A stretch of DNA of 64,000 nt. Origin: Dissulfurimicrobium hydrothermale. GTDB taxonomy: Bacteria > Desulfobacterota > Dissulfuribacteria > Dissulfuribacterales > Sh68. Shown one piece after another: positions 15,706 to 24,591 of the stretch (its first letter is position 1; each line of letters starts with the position of its first letter). The notes beneath the pieces were generated by a model. That model saw only the letters and a program-made list of their open reading frames with translations, was not told the origin of the DNA and did no database searches. Location: the NCBI RefSeq assembly GCF_022026155.1, contig NZ_CP085041.1:1210306-1274305 (forward strand), given 5' to 3'. Made by a program: the position numbers and the translations under genes.

Positions 15706-17451
15706 TTAGATTGTTGAGAGTTGTTCTCTTGCCCATACGATATCTGGGTCAAGCTCCAAGGCTGCCTCATACCACAAAGCAGCCATTTTTTTCATGCCGA
15801 GAAGGTGGAGATTCCTGCCTATATTTGCATAATCTATAGCCGAGCCAGGGTCAATGGCGATGGCTTGTTCAAAGGCCTCGATGGCCTTTATATAATCACC
15901 CATACGATAAAAACAATAACCAAGGAGATTGTAGGTCTCTTTGAGTTCAGGGTTCAGTCCTTTTGAGCGTTCGAGCTCGACCGCTGCCATCTCAAACTCC
16001 CCTTTTTCTTTGAGACAGAAACCTTTGTGGCAATGGATGCTGGCGAGTTCATCAGGGTCAGGGCCGCGGCTAATGGCCTCGTCATACCAGTGTAGTGCAT
16101 CATCGTATCTGCCACTCCGTTCCAGAAGATGCCCTATATAAAATGCTACTTCATAGCGCCCTTTCGAGGAGATGTGATCAATTTTGTGCAGCACGGATAG
16201 CCCTTCGGCATGGTCTTCTTGTAAAGTGGCGAGGCGAGCGCAATGAAAGACAGGATCTATCTTAATAGTCCTGTCTCTAAAATGGTTGCCGGGGATTATC
16301 GCATATACTGCCGGTATGCCTAGATCGGGGTGCGTTACATCTATGAGGTATGTGTTCATCCCTGCCTTTCTAAGGGCAAGTGCAGCGTTTTCTATCTCAG
16401 TCTTGAAATTTTTCGAGCTGCAGTCAGGAAGGGCGTTTATTGGCGTGATCGATTGCGCCCTTAAGATGTAATCCGCCTCTTCAAGGACTGAGAATTTCGG
16501 GAGGCCGCTTTCAACATATCTTCCCTCTGTATCAAAATCGCCGGCCAACTGGGCTATTTCAGTTATCGCTCTTATGGCCGCCCGTTCCGGGCTGGTCGAT
16601 GTCCCTGCTGTATAAACAATCTCGCTTCTTCTCGGAAATGTGGACGGATCCCATGCAATGGCTCCTACGGTCGGGATGCCGAGACCTAGAGAAAAGTCTT
16701 TAAGGATCAGATGAATGCCCGTCTCTCTGAATTTCCTTACCAATTCCCTTGCAACTGGATTTTGAAGGCTCCCTGGATCGATCGTAGGGGTTTCGAGCTT
16801 GTCCCTGCTTATTATTGAGCACACGTGGCGCTCCACTACCTCGCATATTGCCTGCACAGCCGCCTCTTCCAGTGAATTTCCAGCGGCTGAACCGTTATAT
16901 TCGTTGATGGGCCAGAACCATGACCACGGCAGCAGAAATCCCTTTCCATCATGGGGGCGCAAGGCCTTTGTCCATTTGAAAGACATCGCTGTGGATACAA
17001 GCCACGCCAAGGCCTCTGGGCACCTTGATTCATTTTTGAGGCCAGCGGCCATGAGCATCTCATCTATGGGCAGCAATTCGAACTCATCCCAATCAATGGC
17101 GATATCTGCAAAGATATCTGTAAATTTCCCTTGATTGGATCTCGTACCGTCTTTTACAAAACTAAAGATGCTAAATCTTTCTACGAGTTCCATCACAGCG
17201 CTTGCCTCAGCCTGTTCCGGCGTCGCACCCTTGCCCATCTGTTTTTGAGTGCCAGTGATGCGGCTTGCTTGAGGGGTGTATCGGCTGATATATACAGGTA
17301 TGCCTAGCCGCCCTTTGTCTATGCGTTCGGCCGTCTTGAGTATCTGGGTATCAAAGGCCTCGAGGCGACTTCGTGCCCATGCAACAGTATCGCCGGGGGC
17401 GATGGCCTTGTCTATGTCGGCGCCTGATGCCTTAAAACTGTCTTTAAACAT
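15706..17451 (-). CDS. YcaO-domain protein with C-terminal TPR repeats
   Basis: 581 residues. YcaO enzymes use ATP to activate peptide-amide backbones, giving azolines or thioamides, or to assist methylthiolation. ATP-site elements are visible: EASAVMELVERFSIF (about 80-94), AAVQAICEVVERHVCSI (about 193-209) and AAIRAITEIAQLAGDFD (about 287-303). Residues about 420-581 are TPR repeats (for example NLLGYCFYRMGDYIKAIEAF and YANIGRNLHLLGMKKMAALW). Length and layout resemble E. coli YcaO, which acts with RimO on ribosomal protein S12, rather than RiPP cyclodehydratases. It sits 5 nt after a DUF5335-like gene and upstream of dsrC. No precursor peptide or TfuA-like partner was seen. Confidence 0.82.
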   Translation of the reverse strand: MFKDSFKASGADIDKAIAPGDTVAWARSRLEAFDTQILKTAERIDKGRLGIPVYISRYTPQASRITGTQKQMGKGATPEQAEASAVMELVERFSIFSFVKDGTRSNQGKFTDIFADIAIDWDEFELLPIDEMLMAAGLKNESRCPEALAWLVSTAMSFKWTKALRPHDGKGFLLPWSWFWPINEYNGSAAGNSLEEAAVQAICEVVERHVCSIISRDKLETPTIDPGSLQNPVARELVRKFRETGIHLILKDFSLGLGIPTVGAIAWDPSTFPRRSEIVYTAGTSTSPERAAIRAITEIAQLAGDFDTEGRYVESGLPKFSVLEEADYILRAQSITPINALPDCSSKNFKTEIENAALALRKAGMNTYLIDVTHPDLGIPAVYAIIPGNHFRDRTIKIDPVFHCARLATLQEDHAEGLSVLHKIDHISSKGRYEVAFYIGHLLERSGRYDDALHWYDEAISRGPDPDELASIHCHKGFCLKEKGEFEMAAVELERSKGLNPELKETYNLLGYCFYRMGDYIKAIEAFEQAIAIDPGSAIDYANIGRNLHLLGMKKMAALWYEAALELDPDIVWAREQLSTI

Positions 17452-17456
17452 GCGTC

Positions 17457-17954
17457 TTATCCTTTCAGAAAGCGGCGTGACACGTCTTCAATGACGGATT
17501 CAGCCTCGTACCAGTCTTGTTGGTCGAGACCACAGGCCATTCCGCGGTTTTCGTATATATGGTAGGCGATGCATGATGTCCAGTGTCGCCTACCTTCCCC
17601 GGGACTGTTTTCTGCAAATGCAAGATATGCTGTCCGTGATCCAGGCGCGCCCTGGATGTTGAGGCCTATGACCGGATTGTCGGCTTCATAATCATTGACA
17701 AGATAGACAGCCCGCGGGCCATTTATTGTATGTGCAAGGTTTAGAGGATGCGCTGCATCCTGTCCACCAAAATAGACTTCCATCTTGTTGGCCTTAGGCT
17801 CATAGGAAAGACCGACAAAAACTGCTCCCTGTCCCCCTATTATCGTATTTTCTCCCAATACAAATGTAGCCAAGCGGAACTGATTCTGTCTGTTGAAATC
17901 CCTTATGAAACTCTGCCATTCGCCCTTGATGATCCGTGTCTTTTTGGGTGCCAT
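17457..17954 (-). CDS. DUF5335-like protein of unknown function
   Basis: 165 residues, soluble, probably cytoplasmic. The opening EWQSFIRDFNRQNQFRLATF resembles DUF5335 proteins, which share an EWxxFFxxFSRxHxxWLVT start; this identification is from memory of the pattern only. It carries two Cys (CIAYHIYENRGMACG). A strong AAGGAGG precedes the ATG. It is 5 nt upstream of the YcaO-TPR gene on the same strand, so they are very probably one operon and may act together. Confidence 0.55.
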   Translation of the reverse strand: MAPKKTRIIKGEWQSFIRDFNRQNQFRLATFVLGENTIIGGQGAVFVGLSYEPKANKMEVYFGGQDAAHPLNLAHTINGPRAVYLVNDYEADNPVIGLNIQGAPGSRTAYLAFAENSPGEGRRHWTSCIAYHIYENRGMACGLDQQDWYEAESVIEDVSRRFLKG

Positions 17955-18091
17955 TTTTTGGATCCTCCTTGGTGGGTCAAAAATGTGAAGAATTCACTAG
18001 TTAATGTGTGTATCATTTCGTATCTTTTGTCAAATTACAAGAAATCAACCAAGGTCCTCATCCTGTTTGTATGTCGTCGAGCTCGGGTTGG

Positions 18092-20128
18092 TTAATGGAC
18101 GGGTGCATAGTGGGAAAATACCATAGTGAACGTACCTCTGCCCTGCGTAGCTGAACGAAGGGCCGTGGAATATCCGAACATCTTGGCAAGGGGCGCCACG
18201 GCCCTTATGACCTGTATTGGACCTTTCGGTTCTATGAATTCTACGTTCCCGCCCCTGGAGTTTATATCCCCTATAACCTCGCCGAGATAACTGTCAGGTA
18301 CGAGTATCTCAAGTCTCATTATGGGTTCGACGAGTATAGGAGACGCATTTTCACACGCGTGTTTGAAACCTATAGAGGTTGCAGCCCTCAAGGCAATGTC
18401 GGTGGAAACGCCTTCTTCAAAGACAACGTCTTTTAAAACCACCTTTGTGTCGATCATAGGGAAACCGCGGACGACCCCACTTTCAAGCCCTTGCCTTAGC
18501 ACCTCAAGGACCATGTCTTCATAGCCTACCGGCAGTTCCTCGGGCGGCAACTCGCTTACAACGAGGTTTCCGGCATCCCTTGGTCTTGGACCTATTCCGA
18601 TGACCACTGTAGCCGCCTGGAGGTGACCGGCTATCTCCTTTTCAAAGCGCTCCTCCCATACTGCCTCATTTCCTACAGTTTCTTTATAGACTACTTGTGG
18701 TTTCCCTGCCGTGACAGGGGCGTTGAATTCCCTCGACAGCCTGTGGACGAGTATTTCAAGATGCAGCTCCCCCATGCCCGACACAATCAGTTGTCCTGTA
18801 TCTTCATCTGTGTGCACCTTAAAGGTCGGATCTTCCTCGGCAAGTTTTTTCAAGGCAAGCTCTACCTTTTCCTGATCGCCAGTAGTCTTTGGTTCGATGG
18901 CGATCGAGATTACTGGTTTGTAGGCCTCTATCGGTTCCAGGAGGATGGGGTGCGTTGGATCACATAGGGTATCGCCAGTCGTTGTGTCTTTAAGCCCCAT
19001 TACGGCTACGATATTCCCGGCCCGCGCCTCTTCTATCCTTTCTCGTTTGTTTGCATGCATCTGGAGTATGCGCGCAGCCCGCTCTTTAAGCTTTTTGCCC
19101 GGGTTCAGGACCTCGTCTCCTGCCCTGAGCACCCCCGAATATACCCTTAAATAGGTCATTTTCCTTCCTTGGTCCATCTGTATCTTGAAGGCCAGGGCAC
19201 AAAGGGGGGCATTTTCGCGGCCGGGACGCTCAGTCTTTTCGCCCGTGACAGGGTTTATCCCCTTTACGGCCGGGATGTCGACAGGGCTAGGCAGGTAGCG
19301 CGCTATGCCATTCAGGAGCGGCTGGACCCCTTTATTTTTGAGCGCTGAACCACAGAAGACTGGCACACCTTTAAGGGAGATACACGCCTTTCTTATCGCT
19401 TCATGGATATCTTTATCGCTTATTTCCTCTTCAGAAAGGTATTTTTCCATTATCCCGTCATCAACCTCGGCCAGCGCCTCTATTAGCCCAAGCCTGGTTT
19501 TTGCAACGCTGTCCATGTATTCATCCGGCACAGGGCGTTCTTCGAATTCCATCCCTTGGGTCTCTTCGTTCCAAACGATCAATTTTCTTTTTATGAGATC
19601 GAATACCCCATTGAATGAATCTTCCGAGCCCATTGGCATAGTCAGTATCAAGGGATGTGCGCCGAGCCGGTTTTTTAATTGCTCCACCACACCCCAGAAA
19701 TCGGCTCCTAGCCTGTCCATCTTGTTTATGAAGGCTATTTTAGGGACATTGTATTTGTCAGCCTGATGCCATACGGTTTCGGACTGGGGCTCTACGCCGC
19801 CTACTGCACAAAAAACACCTATGGCACCGTCCAGGACCCTCAGTGACCTCTCCACCTCGATGGTGAAGTCTACATGCCCAGGCGTGTCTATAATGTGTAT
19901 CTCTTTATCTTGCCAATAACATGTAGTAACCGCGGATGTTATGGTGATACCTCGCTCTTGCTCTTCTGGCATCCAATCCATAGTGGCCTGCCCATCATGG
20001 ACCTCACCTATCTTGTGGGTCTTGCCTGTGTAAAAAAGGATACGTTCTGTAAGTGTGGTCTTGCCTGCATCTATATGTGCGATAATTCCTATATTCCTTA
20101 TGAGTTTGATGCGGTTTTCGCCTGCCAT
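18092..20128 (-). CDS. elongation factor G (translocation GTPase)
   Basis: 678 residues, slightly shorter than canonical EF-G. G1 AHIDAGKT (17-24), the switch-2 DTPGHVDF, G4 NKMD and domain IV/V motifs such as GMGELHLEI and [19 protein letters not shown] are present. The ATG at 20128 is chosen for its GAGGAAA ribosome-binding site; a TTG at 20152 would add eight residues. It is not next to rpsL, rpsG or tuf but sits between the YcaO operon and pyrR, so it may be a second EF-G paralogue rather than the str-operon copy; the window alone cannot decide. Confidence 0.88.
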   Translation of the reverse strand: MAGENRIKLIRNIGIIAHIDAGKTTLTERILFYTGKTHKIGEVHDGQATMDWMPEEQERGITITSAVTTCYWQDKEIHIIDTPGHVDFTIEVERSLRVLDGAIGVFCAVGGVEPQSETVWHQADKYNVPKIAFINKMDRLGADFWGVVEQLKNRLGAHPLILTMPMGSEDSFNGVFDLIKRKLIVWNEETQGMEFEERPVPDEYMDSVAKTRLGLIEALAEVDDGIMEKYLSEEEISDKDIHEAIRKACISLKGVPVFCGSALKNKGVQPLLNGIARYLPSPVDIPAVKGINPVTGEKTERPGRENAPLCALAFKIQMDQGRKMTYLRVYSGVLRAGDEVLNPGKKLKERAARILQMHANKRERIEEARAGNIVAVMGLKDTTTGDTLCDPTHPILLEPIEAYKPVISIAIEPKTTGDQEKVELALKKLAEEDPTFKVHTDEDTGQLIVSGMGELHLEILVHRLSREFNAPVTAGKPQVVYKETVGNEAVWEERFEKEIAGHLQAATVVIGIGPRPRDAGNLVVSELPPEELPVGYEDMVLEVLRQGLESGVVRGFPMIDTKVVLKDVVFEEGVSTDIALRAATSIGFKHACENASPILVEPIMRLEILVPDSYLGEVIGDINSRGGNVEFIEPKGPIQVIRAVAPLAKMFGYSTALRSATQGRGTFTMVFSHYAPVH

Positions 20129-20261
20129 ATTTTCCTCTATTTTTATTGACAAAGGGTAAGGAATCTATTTAACAAAAAGTCATGTGTTATACAATACAGA
20201 CCGCCAGATCATTTTACGCATTTATATTCTAAGGTATCTAGGCGCGATAAGGAGTCAGGTC

Positions 20262-20810
20262 ATGGGTTCTGAGGCCAAAATCATTATGGATGGCAAGGAG
20301 ATGGACAGGGCGATCACCAGGATGGCCCATGAGATAGTTGAGGCTAATAAAGGTGTGATGGGCATGGCTGTTATCGGTATCAGGACCGGTGGCGTGCCTA
20401 TTGCTGAGCGATTGATAGAACGAATCGGTGCCATCGAGGGGACAAAGCCCGATTTCGGGGTCCTGGATATAACCCTCTACCGTGATGACTGGAGCAGATT
20501 AAGTCACCATCCTATCGTCAGGAAGACCGATATATCTTTTCCCATAGACGACAAGGTGATTGTTTTGGTTGATGATGTGCTCTACACTGGAAGGACCGTC
20601 CGCGCCGCCCTTGACGCCCTTACCGACCTCGGTCGTCCGCGCAAGATCCAGCTTGCTGTTATGGTTGACAGGGGCAGACGGGAGCTTCCGATTCAGTCCG
20701 ACTATACAGGGCTTTCCATACAAACCTCTGGCGATGAGCATGTAAACGTCTATCTGAATGAGATAGATGGGAGGGATGAGGTTGTAATCAAAAGGGGCAG
20801 CGATGACTGA
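20262..20810 (+). CDS. pyrR: PyrR-type pyrimidine regulatory protein / uracil phosphoribosyltransferase
   Basis: 182 residues from the ATG at 20262, preceded by AAGGAG at 20249-20254. The PRPP-binding loop VLVDDVLYTGRT (residues 101-112) and RTGGVPIAERL (41-51) are typical of PyrR, as is the SHHPIVRKTDISFPIDDK segment near 81-98. Members attenuate pyr operons by binding mRNA with UMP and often have weak UPRTase activity. No pyr genes or PyrR-binding leader are seen here, so its regulatory targets are elsewhere. It overlaps pdxA by 8 nt. Confidence 0.9.
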   Translation: MGSEAKIIMDGKEMDRAITRMAHEIVEANKGVMGMAVIGIRTGGVPIAERLIERIGAIEGTKPDFGVLDITLYRDDWSRLSHHPIVRKTDISFPIDDKVIVLVDDVLYTGRTVRAALDALTDLGRPRKIQLAVMVDRGRRELPIQSDYTGLSIQTSGDEHVNVYLNEIDGRDEVVIKRGSDD

Positions 20811-21837
20811 TCCAGTTGATCGGAGGATCAAATTGGGCATCACGATGGGTTGTCCTGCGGGCATCGGGCCGGAGATAATCGTCAAGGCCTTTGTCCAAAG
20901 GCCGCTCTGGCGTTCTGGTTACGCCAGGTTTGTACCTATCGTCTTGGGGGATACTGGCATACTTCAAACAACAGCTGCGTTCCTTGGGGAGGATGTGCCG
21001 ATAAGTAGTATTTTATCTGATTGGACCATATTTGACGGTGCGATAAACGTCCTGCCGGTTTCGAATCTCCAGCCTGATGAAGTCAGATGCGGGAGGCCGA
21101 CCGCTCTTACGGGTGAGCTTTCTTACAAATATATAGTCAAGGCACTTGAATTGTCATTGAGCGGCATTATCTCCGGCATTGTCACCGCACCTATAAGCAA
21201 GCACGGTTTGAGGCTTGCCGGTATTTCATATCCTGGCCATACAGAGATGCTTGCAGAGAAGACGAATACCGAGAGATATGCCATGATGCTTGTAGGCGAC
21301 AGGTTGAAGGTAGTCCTTGTGACCATACATTGTCCGCTTAAGCATGTATCGAGGCTCTTGACAAAAGAAAAGATATGCGAGGTCGTCTCCATTACACATG
21401 AGGCCTTGATGCATGATTTCGGCATTCAAAGACCGAGGATAGCGGTCGCCGGTCTGAATCCGCATGGCGGTGAGTCCGGCCAGTTCGGTCATGAAGAGGA
21501 AGAAGTCATATCGCCTGCAGTGGACCTGTCCAGGGCCGAAGGAATAGATGTCACAGGACCTTATCCCCCTGATTCGATCTTTTATCATGCAGTCATGGAT
21601 GGCAGGTTTGACGCCGTGGTCTGTCAATATCACGATCAGGGTCTGATCCCGTTCAAGCTCCTACACTTTAAAGACGGTGTAAACGTTACCCTCGGCCTCC
21701 CTATAATCAGGACATCGGTCGATCACGGCACGGCTTATGACATAGCGGGGACTGGCATAGCCGACCCTTCAAGTCTTATTGCTGCGGTTGAGTTGGCATA
21801 TAGGCTTGTATGCAATCGTAAGAAGGCAGGGTCTTGA
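20803..21837 (+). CDS. pdxA: 4-hydroxythreonine-4-phosphate dehydrogenase
   Basis: 344 residues. Oxidises 4-phosphohydroxy-L-threonine in DXP-dependent pyridoxal phosphate synthesis. GITMGCPAGIGPEI at the N-terminus, TAPISKHGLRLAGISYPGHTEML with a metal-ligand His, GLNPHGGESGQFGHEE, and CQYHDQGLIPFKLLHF are all family hallmarks including the zinc-binding histidines. The ATG overlaps the end of pyrR. It converges on the deaminase gene after a 98-bp gap with no obvious terminator. Confidence 0.95.
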   Translation: MTDPVDRRIKLGITMGCPAGIGPEIIVKAFVQRPLWRSGYARFVPIVLGDTGILQTTAAFLGEDVPISSILSDWTIFDGAINVLPVSNLQPDEVRCGRPTALTGELSYKYIVKALELSLSGIISGIVTAPISKHGLRLAGISYPGHTEMLAEKTNTERYAMMLVGDRLKVVLVTIHCPLKHVSRLLTKEKICEVVSITHEALMHDFGIQRPRIAVAGLNPHGGESGQFGHEEEEVISPAVDLSRAEGIDVTGPYPPDSIFYHAVMDGRFDAVVCQYHDQGLIPFKLLHFKDGVNVTLGLPIIRTSVDHGTAYDIAGTGIADPSSLIAAVELAYRLVCNRKKAGS

Positions 21838-21935
21838 TCTGCGCACCTTTTATCAATACAGGTAGGGTTGGGGGGCGAACGTATCAGCAATGGATGCCAC
21901 TTTAATTTTAAAGAGAGGTTTTTGGGCGGGAGATT

Positions 21936-23243
21936 TTATATTGCCTGGACAATCCTTTTAAGCCTTGAAAGCAGGTCTTCTTCGTCTATTGTGGTAAGCC
22001 TCCGGTCTTCCATCAAGACCATGCCTGAGGCGATCACATCCTGGACATCACCGCTCCTCGCCACATATACTATATGTGAGACAGGGTTGTAACATGGTCT
22101 CAAGTGTACCTGATTGAGGTCGACCACTACGAGATCCGCTTGCGCGCCCTTACGTAAGACCCCAAGATCGTCGCGGTGGAGAGCCTTTGCGGTCCATGTG
22201 GTCGCCATGGCAAGGGCCTGTGATGCAGGAACAAATGTAGGGTCCTTCATTATACCCTTTTGCAGCTTTGCGGCTGTGTCCATCTCACTCATGAGGTCGA
22301 GGTCGTTGTTGCTTGCCGCACCGTCTGTCCCAAGGACTATGATCACGCCTTCCTGGATCATCTCCGCAACGGGCGCCACTCCTGAGGCGAGTTTCAGGTT
22401 GCTTTCAGGACAGTGCGCCACCCGTGCCCTTTTCCTGGCCAGGAGTTTTATGTCATCTTTATCAAGCGAAACGCAGTGGACGGCAAGGAGCCTTTCGTTC
22501 AGAAGACCGAGCCTGTCGAGGTGGCAGACTGGTGAGGTCCCGAATCTCGTCTGTATTTCATGCGCCTCCCAGTCCGTCTCGGCAAGATGGATGACCGTCA
22601 TGGCCCCATGCCTTTCTGCAGTATCTCTTGCCATGGCAAGGAGATCAGGTGAGCAGGTATAAGGGGTATGCGGGTCGACGGTTATGGTAATCCTTGGGTG
22701 GCCTTGCCACTTTGAGATAAGCCGTCCTGTCTCTTTCAGGGCCTCGATGCCTGATGAAAAGGCAGGGGAGGGGAAGTCAAAGACCCCCTCACCAATCCAG
22801 GCCCTTAACCCGATCCTGTCCACTACCGATGCGACTGTGTCTTCAAAGAGATACATATCCACAAAGCCTGTGGTCCCGCACCGGATCATCTCCGCACAGG
22901 CAAGCTCTGTCCCAATTGCTACAATCTCAGGCGTAAGGCGCGCCTCCTTTGGGAATATGTGTTCCTCAAGCCAGGTCTTGAGTGGCAGATCGTCTGCAAG
23001 GCCTCTGAATACGGTCATGGCTGCATGGGTGTGGGCATTTATGAGTCCTGGGGCTATGAGGCCATTGGGTCTGTCAATCCGTTTTGCGGCATAAAATGCC
23101 GTCTCTATTCCATTTTTTGGGCCAAGCGCAATGATTTTACCGTCCTTGACGGCCACAGCCCCGTCTTTTACAGGCGGGCTGAAGGGGTCTGTCACCAGAA
23201 GCTCCCCTGTAACGACGATATCTACTTTTTCCAATTGCGCCAC
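21936..23243 (-). CDS. mtaD: 5-methylthioadenosine / S-adenosylhomocysteine deaminase (amidohydrolase)
   Basis: 435 residues, ATZ/TRZ-type amidohydrolase. Metal ligands: INAHTHAAM (HxH), VIHLAETDWEA, AVHCVSLDKDD and GTDGAASNNDLDL (metal Asp). The GLADDLPLKTWLEEHIFP segment is typical of MtaD, which deaminates MTA, SAH and adenosine to the inosine forms. It overlaps the nucleoside phosphorylase gene by 22 nt on the same strand, so the two likely act in sequence to salvage MTA. Other amidohydrolase substrates (chlorinated triazines) are less likely in this setting. Confidence 0.87.
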   Translation of the reverse strand: MAQLEKVDIVVTGELLVTDPFSPPVKDGAVAVKDGKIIALGPKNGIETAFYAAKRIDRPNGLIAPGLINAHTHAAMTVFRGLADDLPLKTWLEEHIFPKEARLTPEIVAIGTELACAEMIRCGTTGFVDMYLFEDTVASVVDRIGLRAWIGEGVFDFPSPAFSSGIEALKETGRLISKWQGHPRITITVDPHTPYTCSPDLLAMARDTAERHGAMTVIHLAETDWEAHEIQTRFGTSPVCHLDRLGLLNERLLAVHCVSLDKDDIKLLARKRARVAHCPESNLKLASGVAPVAEMIQEGVIIVLGTDGAASNNDLDLMSEMDTAAKLQKGIMKDPTFVPASQALAMATTWTAKALHRDDLGVLRKGAQADLVVVDLNQVHLRPCYNPVSHIVYVARSGDVQDVIASGMVLMEDRRLTTIDEEDLLSRLKRIVQAI

Positions 23244-24049
23244 TCCTCCAAGATATTTACTATGAGTTGCTCCAGGCGGCCTTCGGCCCTGTGCGCCTGC
23301 TCGATGACATCTTCTATCAGGATGGGTCTGAAGTTGTCAGGATCGTTTATATTTGCGATGACCGAGAGACCGATGACCTTCATCCCGGCATGAACTGCAG
23401 CGATCACCTCAGGCACAAGGGACATGGCTACAGCATCTGCGCCTATCATCCGAAGGAATCTGGTTTCTGCAGCTGTCTCGAGACTAGGTCCTGGCACGGC
23501 AACAAAGACCCCTTCTTTCAGCTTGATCCCCATACCTTCGGCCAGACTCAAGACTTTTTCCCTGATTTCTTTCGGATATGCGCATGAAAGGTCTGGAAAT
23601 CTGGGCCCTGCAGCGTCTATGTTTGACCCCCTTAAAGGGTTATCCGGTATGAGATTTATATGGTCTTTGATCAGCATGATGTCCCCGGATGAAAGATCAG
23701 GGTTAAGCCCGCCTGCGGCGTTACAGGTGATGAGGAGTCTTGCCCCAAGAAGGGCCATGATTTGCACAGGCATGGCCACTTCTCTTGCAGAGTATCCTTC
23801 GTAGTAATGGAATCTTCCTTGGAACAGGGCGGCCTTTGTCCCGTTAATGGTACCGACAAGGAGCTTGCCAGCGTGCGTCGGAGAAGTCGAGATCGGGAAG
23901 CCTGGTATGTCTTTATAGTCCTTCGACCAGGTCACATCCATGGCCCTTACTACCCCGCCAAGCCCTGTCCCGAGCACGAGGCAGACATCAGGAATTAAAG
24001 GGAGTGTCTTTTTAAAATAAGTAAGCGATGTGTTTAGCGTTTCATGCAT
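23222..24049 (-). CDS. purine nucleoside / methylthio-nucleoside phosphorylase (PNP/MTAP family)
   Basis: 275 residues from the ATG at 24049; the extension to 24103 lacks family character. LVLGTGLGGVVRAM (phosphate loop with Thr replacing the usual Ser), HYYEGYS, TCNAAGGLN, FVAVPGPSLETAAETRFLR and AMSLVPEVIAAVHAGMKV define the trimeric PNP/MTAP fold. The purine-contact region reads SVIANINDPD, with Asn, as in 6-oxopurine-specific PNPs. With the deaminase that overlaps it, the route would be MTA to methylthioinosine to hypoxanthine plus methylthioribose-1-phosphate. Substrate is inferred, not shown. Confidence 0.85.
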   Translation of the reverse strand: MHETLNTSLTYFKKTLPLIPDVCLVLGTGLGGVVRAMDVTWSKDYKDIPGFPISTSPTHAGKLLVGTINGTKAALFQGRFHYYEGYSAREVAMPVQIMALLGARLLITCNAAGGLNPDLSSGDIMLIKDHINLIPDNPLRGSNIDAAGPRFPDLSCAYPKEIREKVLSLAEGMGIKLKEGVFVAVPGPSLETAAETRFLRMIGADAVAMSLVPEVIAAVHAGMKVIGLSVIANINDPDNFRPILIEDVIEQAHRAEGRLEQLIVNILEEWRNWKK

Positions 24050-24128
24050 GATGACGTTATTATGAATAAATGAGTGAATGGGCAAAGTCAATGATGCATT
24101 CAAATTTGTTGAAAAAGCCCTTGCTTTT

Positions 24129-24157
24129 TTGATTAAAGCTTGCTATGAATTTATAAA
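24129..24157 (+). promoter_or_regulatory. sigma-70-type promoter of the triheme cytochrome
   Basis: TTGATT (24129-24134), 17-nt spacer, TATAAA (24152-24157), then AAAGGAGG at 24169-24176 and the ATG at 24186. The short leader and good elements suggest strong expression. Confidence 0.6.
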
Positions 24158-24185
24158 ATTTAATCTTAAAGGAGGCGCTACAAAG

Positions 24186-24527
24186 ATGAGGGTCAAATCA
24201 TTAGGGTTGATAGCAGCGTCATTGTTGGCATTCGCACCTGTCCTGGCCTTTGCCGGCGACAAGGGTCCTGCCGACATAAATCTCAAAGAGAAGTTCGGGG
24301 TTAAGGGCAACAAAGAAGCGGTCATTTTTCCGCACGCAAAACACCAGGCTAATCCCAAGCTTACCTGCGATAAGTGCCATGAGACTGCACAGGGTGGAAA
24401 GCTCAAGGTAACTATTGAAAAGAAAGAGGGTATGAAAAACGATTTCCATGATAAGATGTGTTTTCCCTGTCACACTGAGATGAATGTACCAAAGGGCAAG
24501 GTCTGCACAACCTGCCACAAGAAGTAG
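24186..24527 (+). CDS. periplasmic triheme cytochrome c (c7/c3-type)
   Basis: 113-residue precursor. A signal peptide (MRVKSLGL then hydrophobic to AFAG, cleavage near residue 23) directs it to the periplasm. Three CxxCH heme sites: C61-H65, C92-H96 and C107-H111. Three further histidines (H50, H53 in FPHAKH, and H88 in DFHDK) fit the bis-histidine distal ligands, so this is a triheme c7 like Geobacter PpcA rather than tetraheme c3. It shuttles electrons in the periplasm; the partner is not in the window. It has its own promoter, an AAAGGAGG site and an immediate terminator. Confidence 0.92.
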   Translation: MRVKSLGLIAASLLAFAPVLAFAGDKGPADINLKEKFGVKGNKEAVIFPHAKHQANPKLTCDKCHETAQGGKLKVTIEKKEGMKNDFHDKMCFPCHTEMNVPKGKVCTTCHKK

Positions 24528-24550
24528 CAGTATTGTAGTTTTTCATGCTA

Positions 24551-24591
24551 AGACCCCTTCAGGCTATGCCGGTCTGAAGGGGTCTTTGTTT
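24551..24591 (+). terminator. intrinsic terminator after the cytochrome, abutting bioF
   Basis: Perfect 12-bp stem (AGACCCCTTCAG 24551-24562 with CTGAAGGGGTCT 24574-24585), 11-nt loop, then TTTGTTT. The 3' arm contains AAGGGG, which is also the only ribosome-binding-like sequence for the bioF ATG at 24592, so the hairpin may affect bioF translation too. Confidence 0.85.

Noticed and set aside
15706-17954. RiPP (azole or thioamide peptide) cluster around YcaO
   Set aside because: No precursor peptide, dehydrogenase, TfuA-like protein, protease or exporter is visible nearby.
20129-20152. TTG start giving EF-G eight more residues
   Set aside because: The ATG at 20128 has a good ribosome-binding site and matches the usual EF-G N-terminus.
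20146-20174. TTGACA-17-TTAACA promoter for pyrR
   Set aside because: The -35 is perfect but the -10 is poor and it overlaps the region upstream of EF-G; not strong enough to list.
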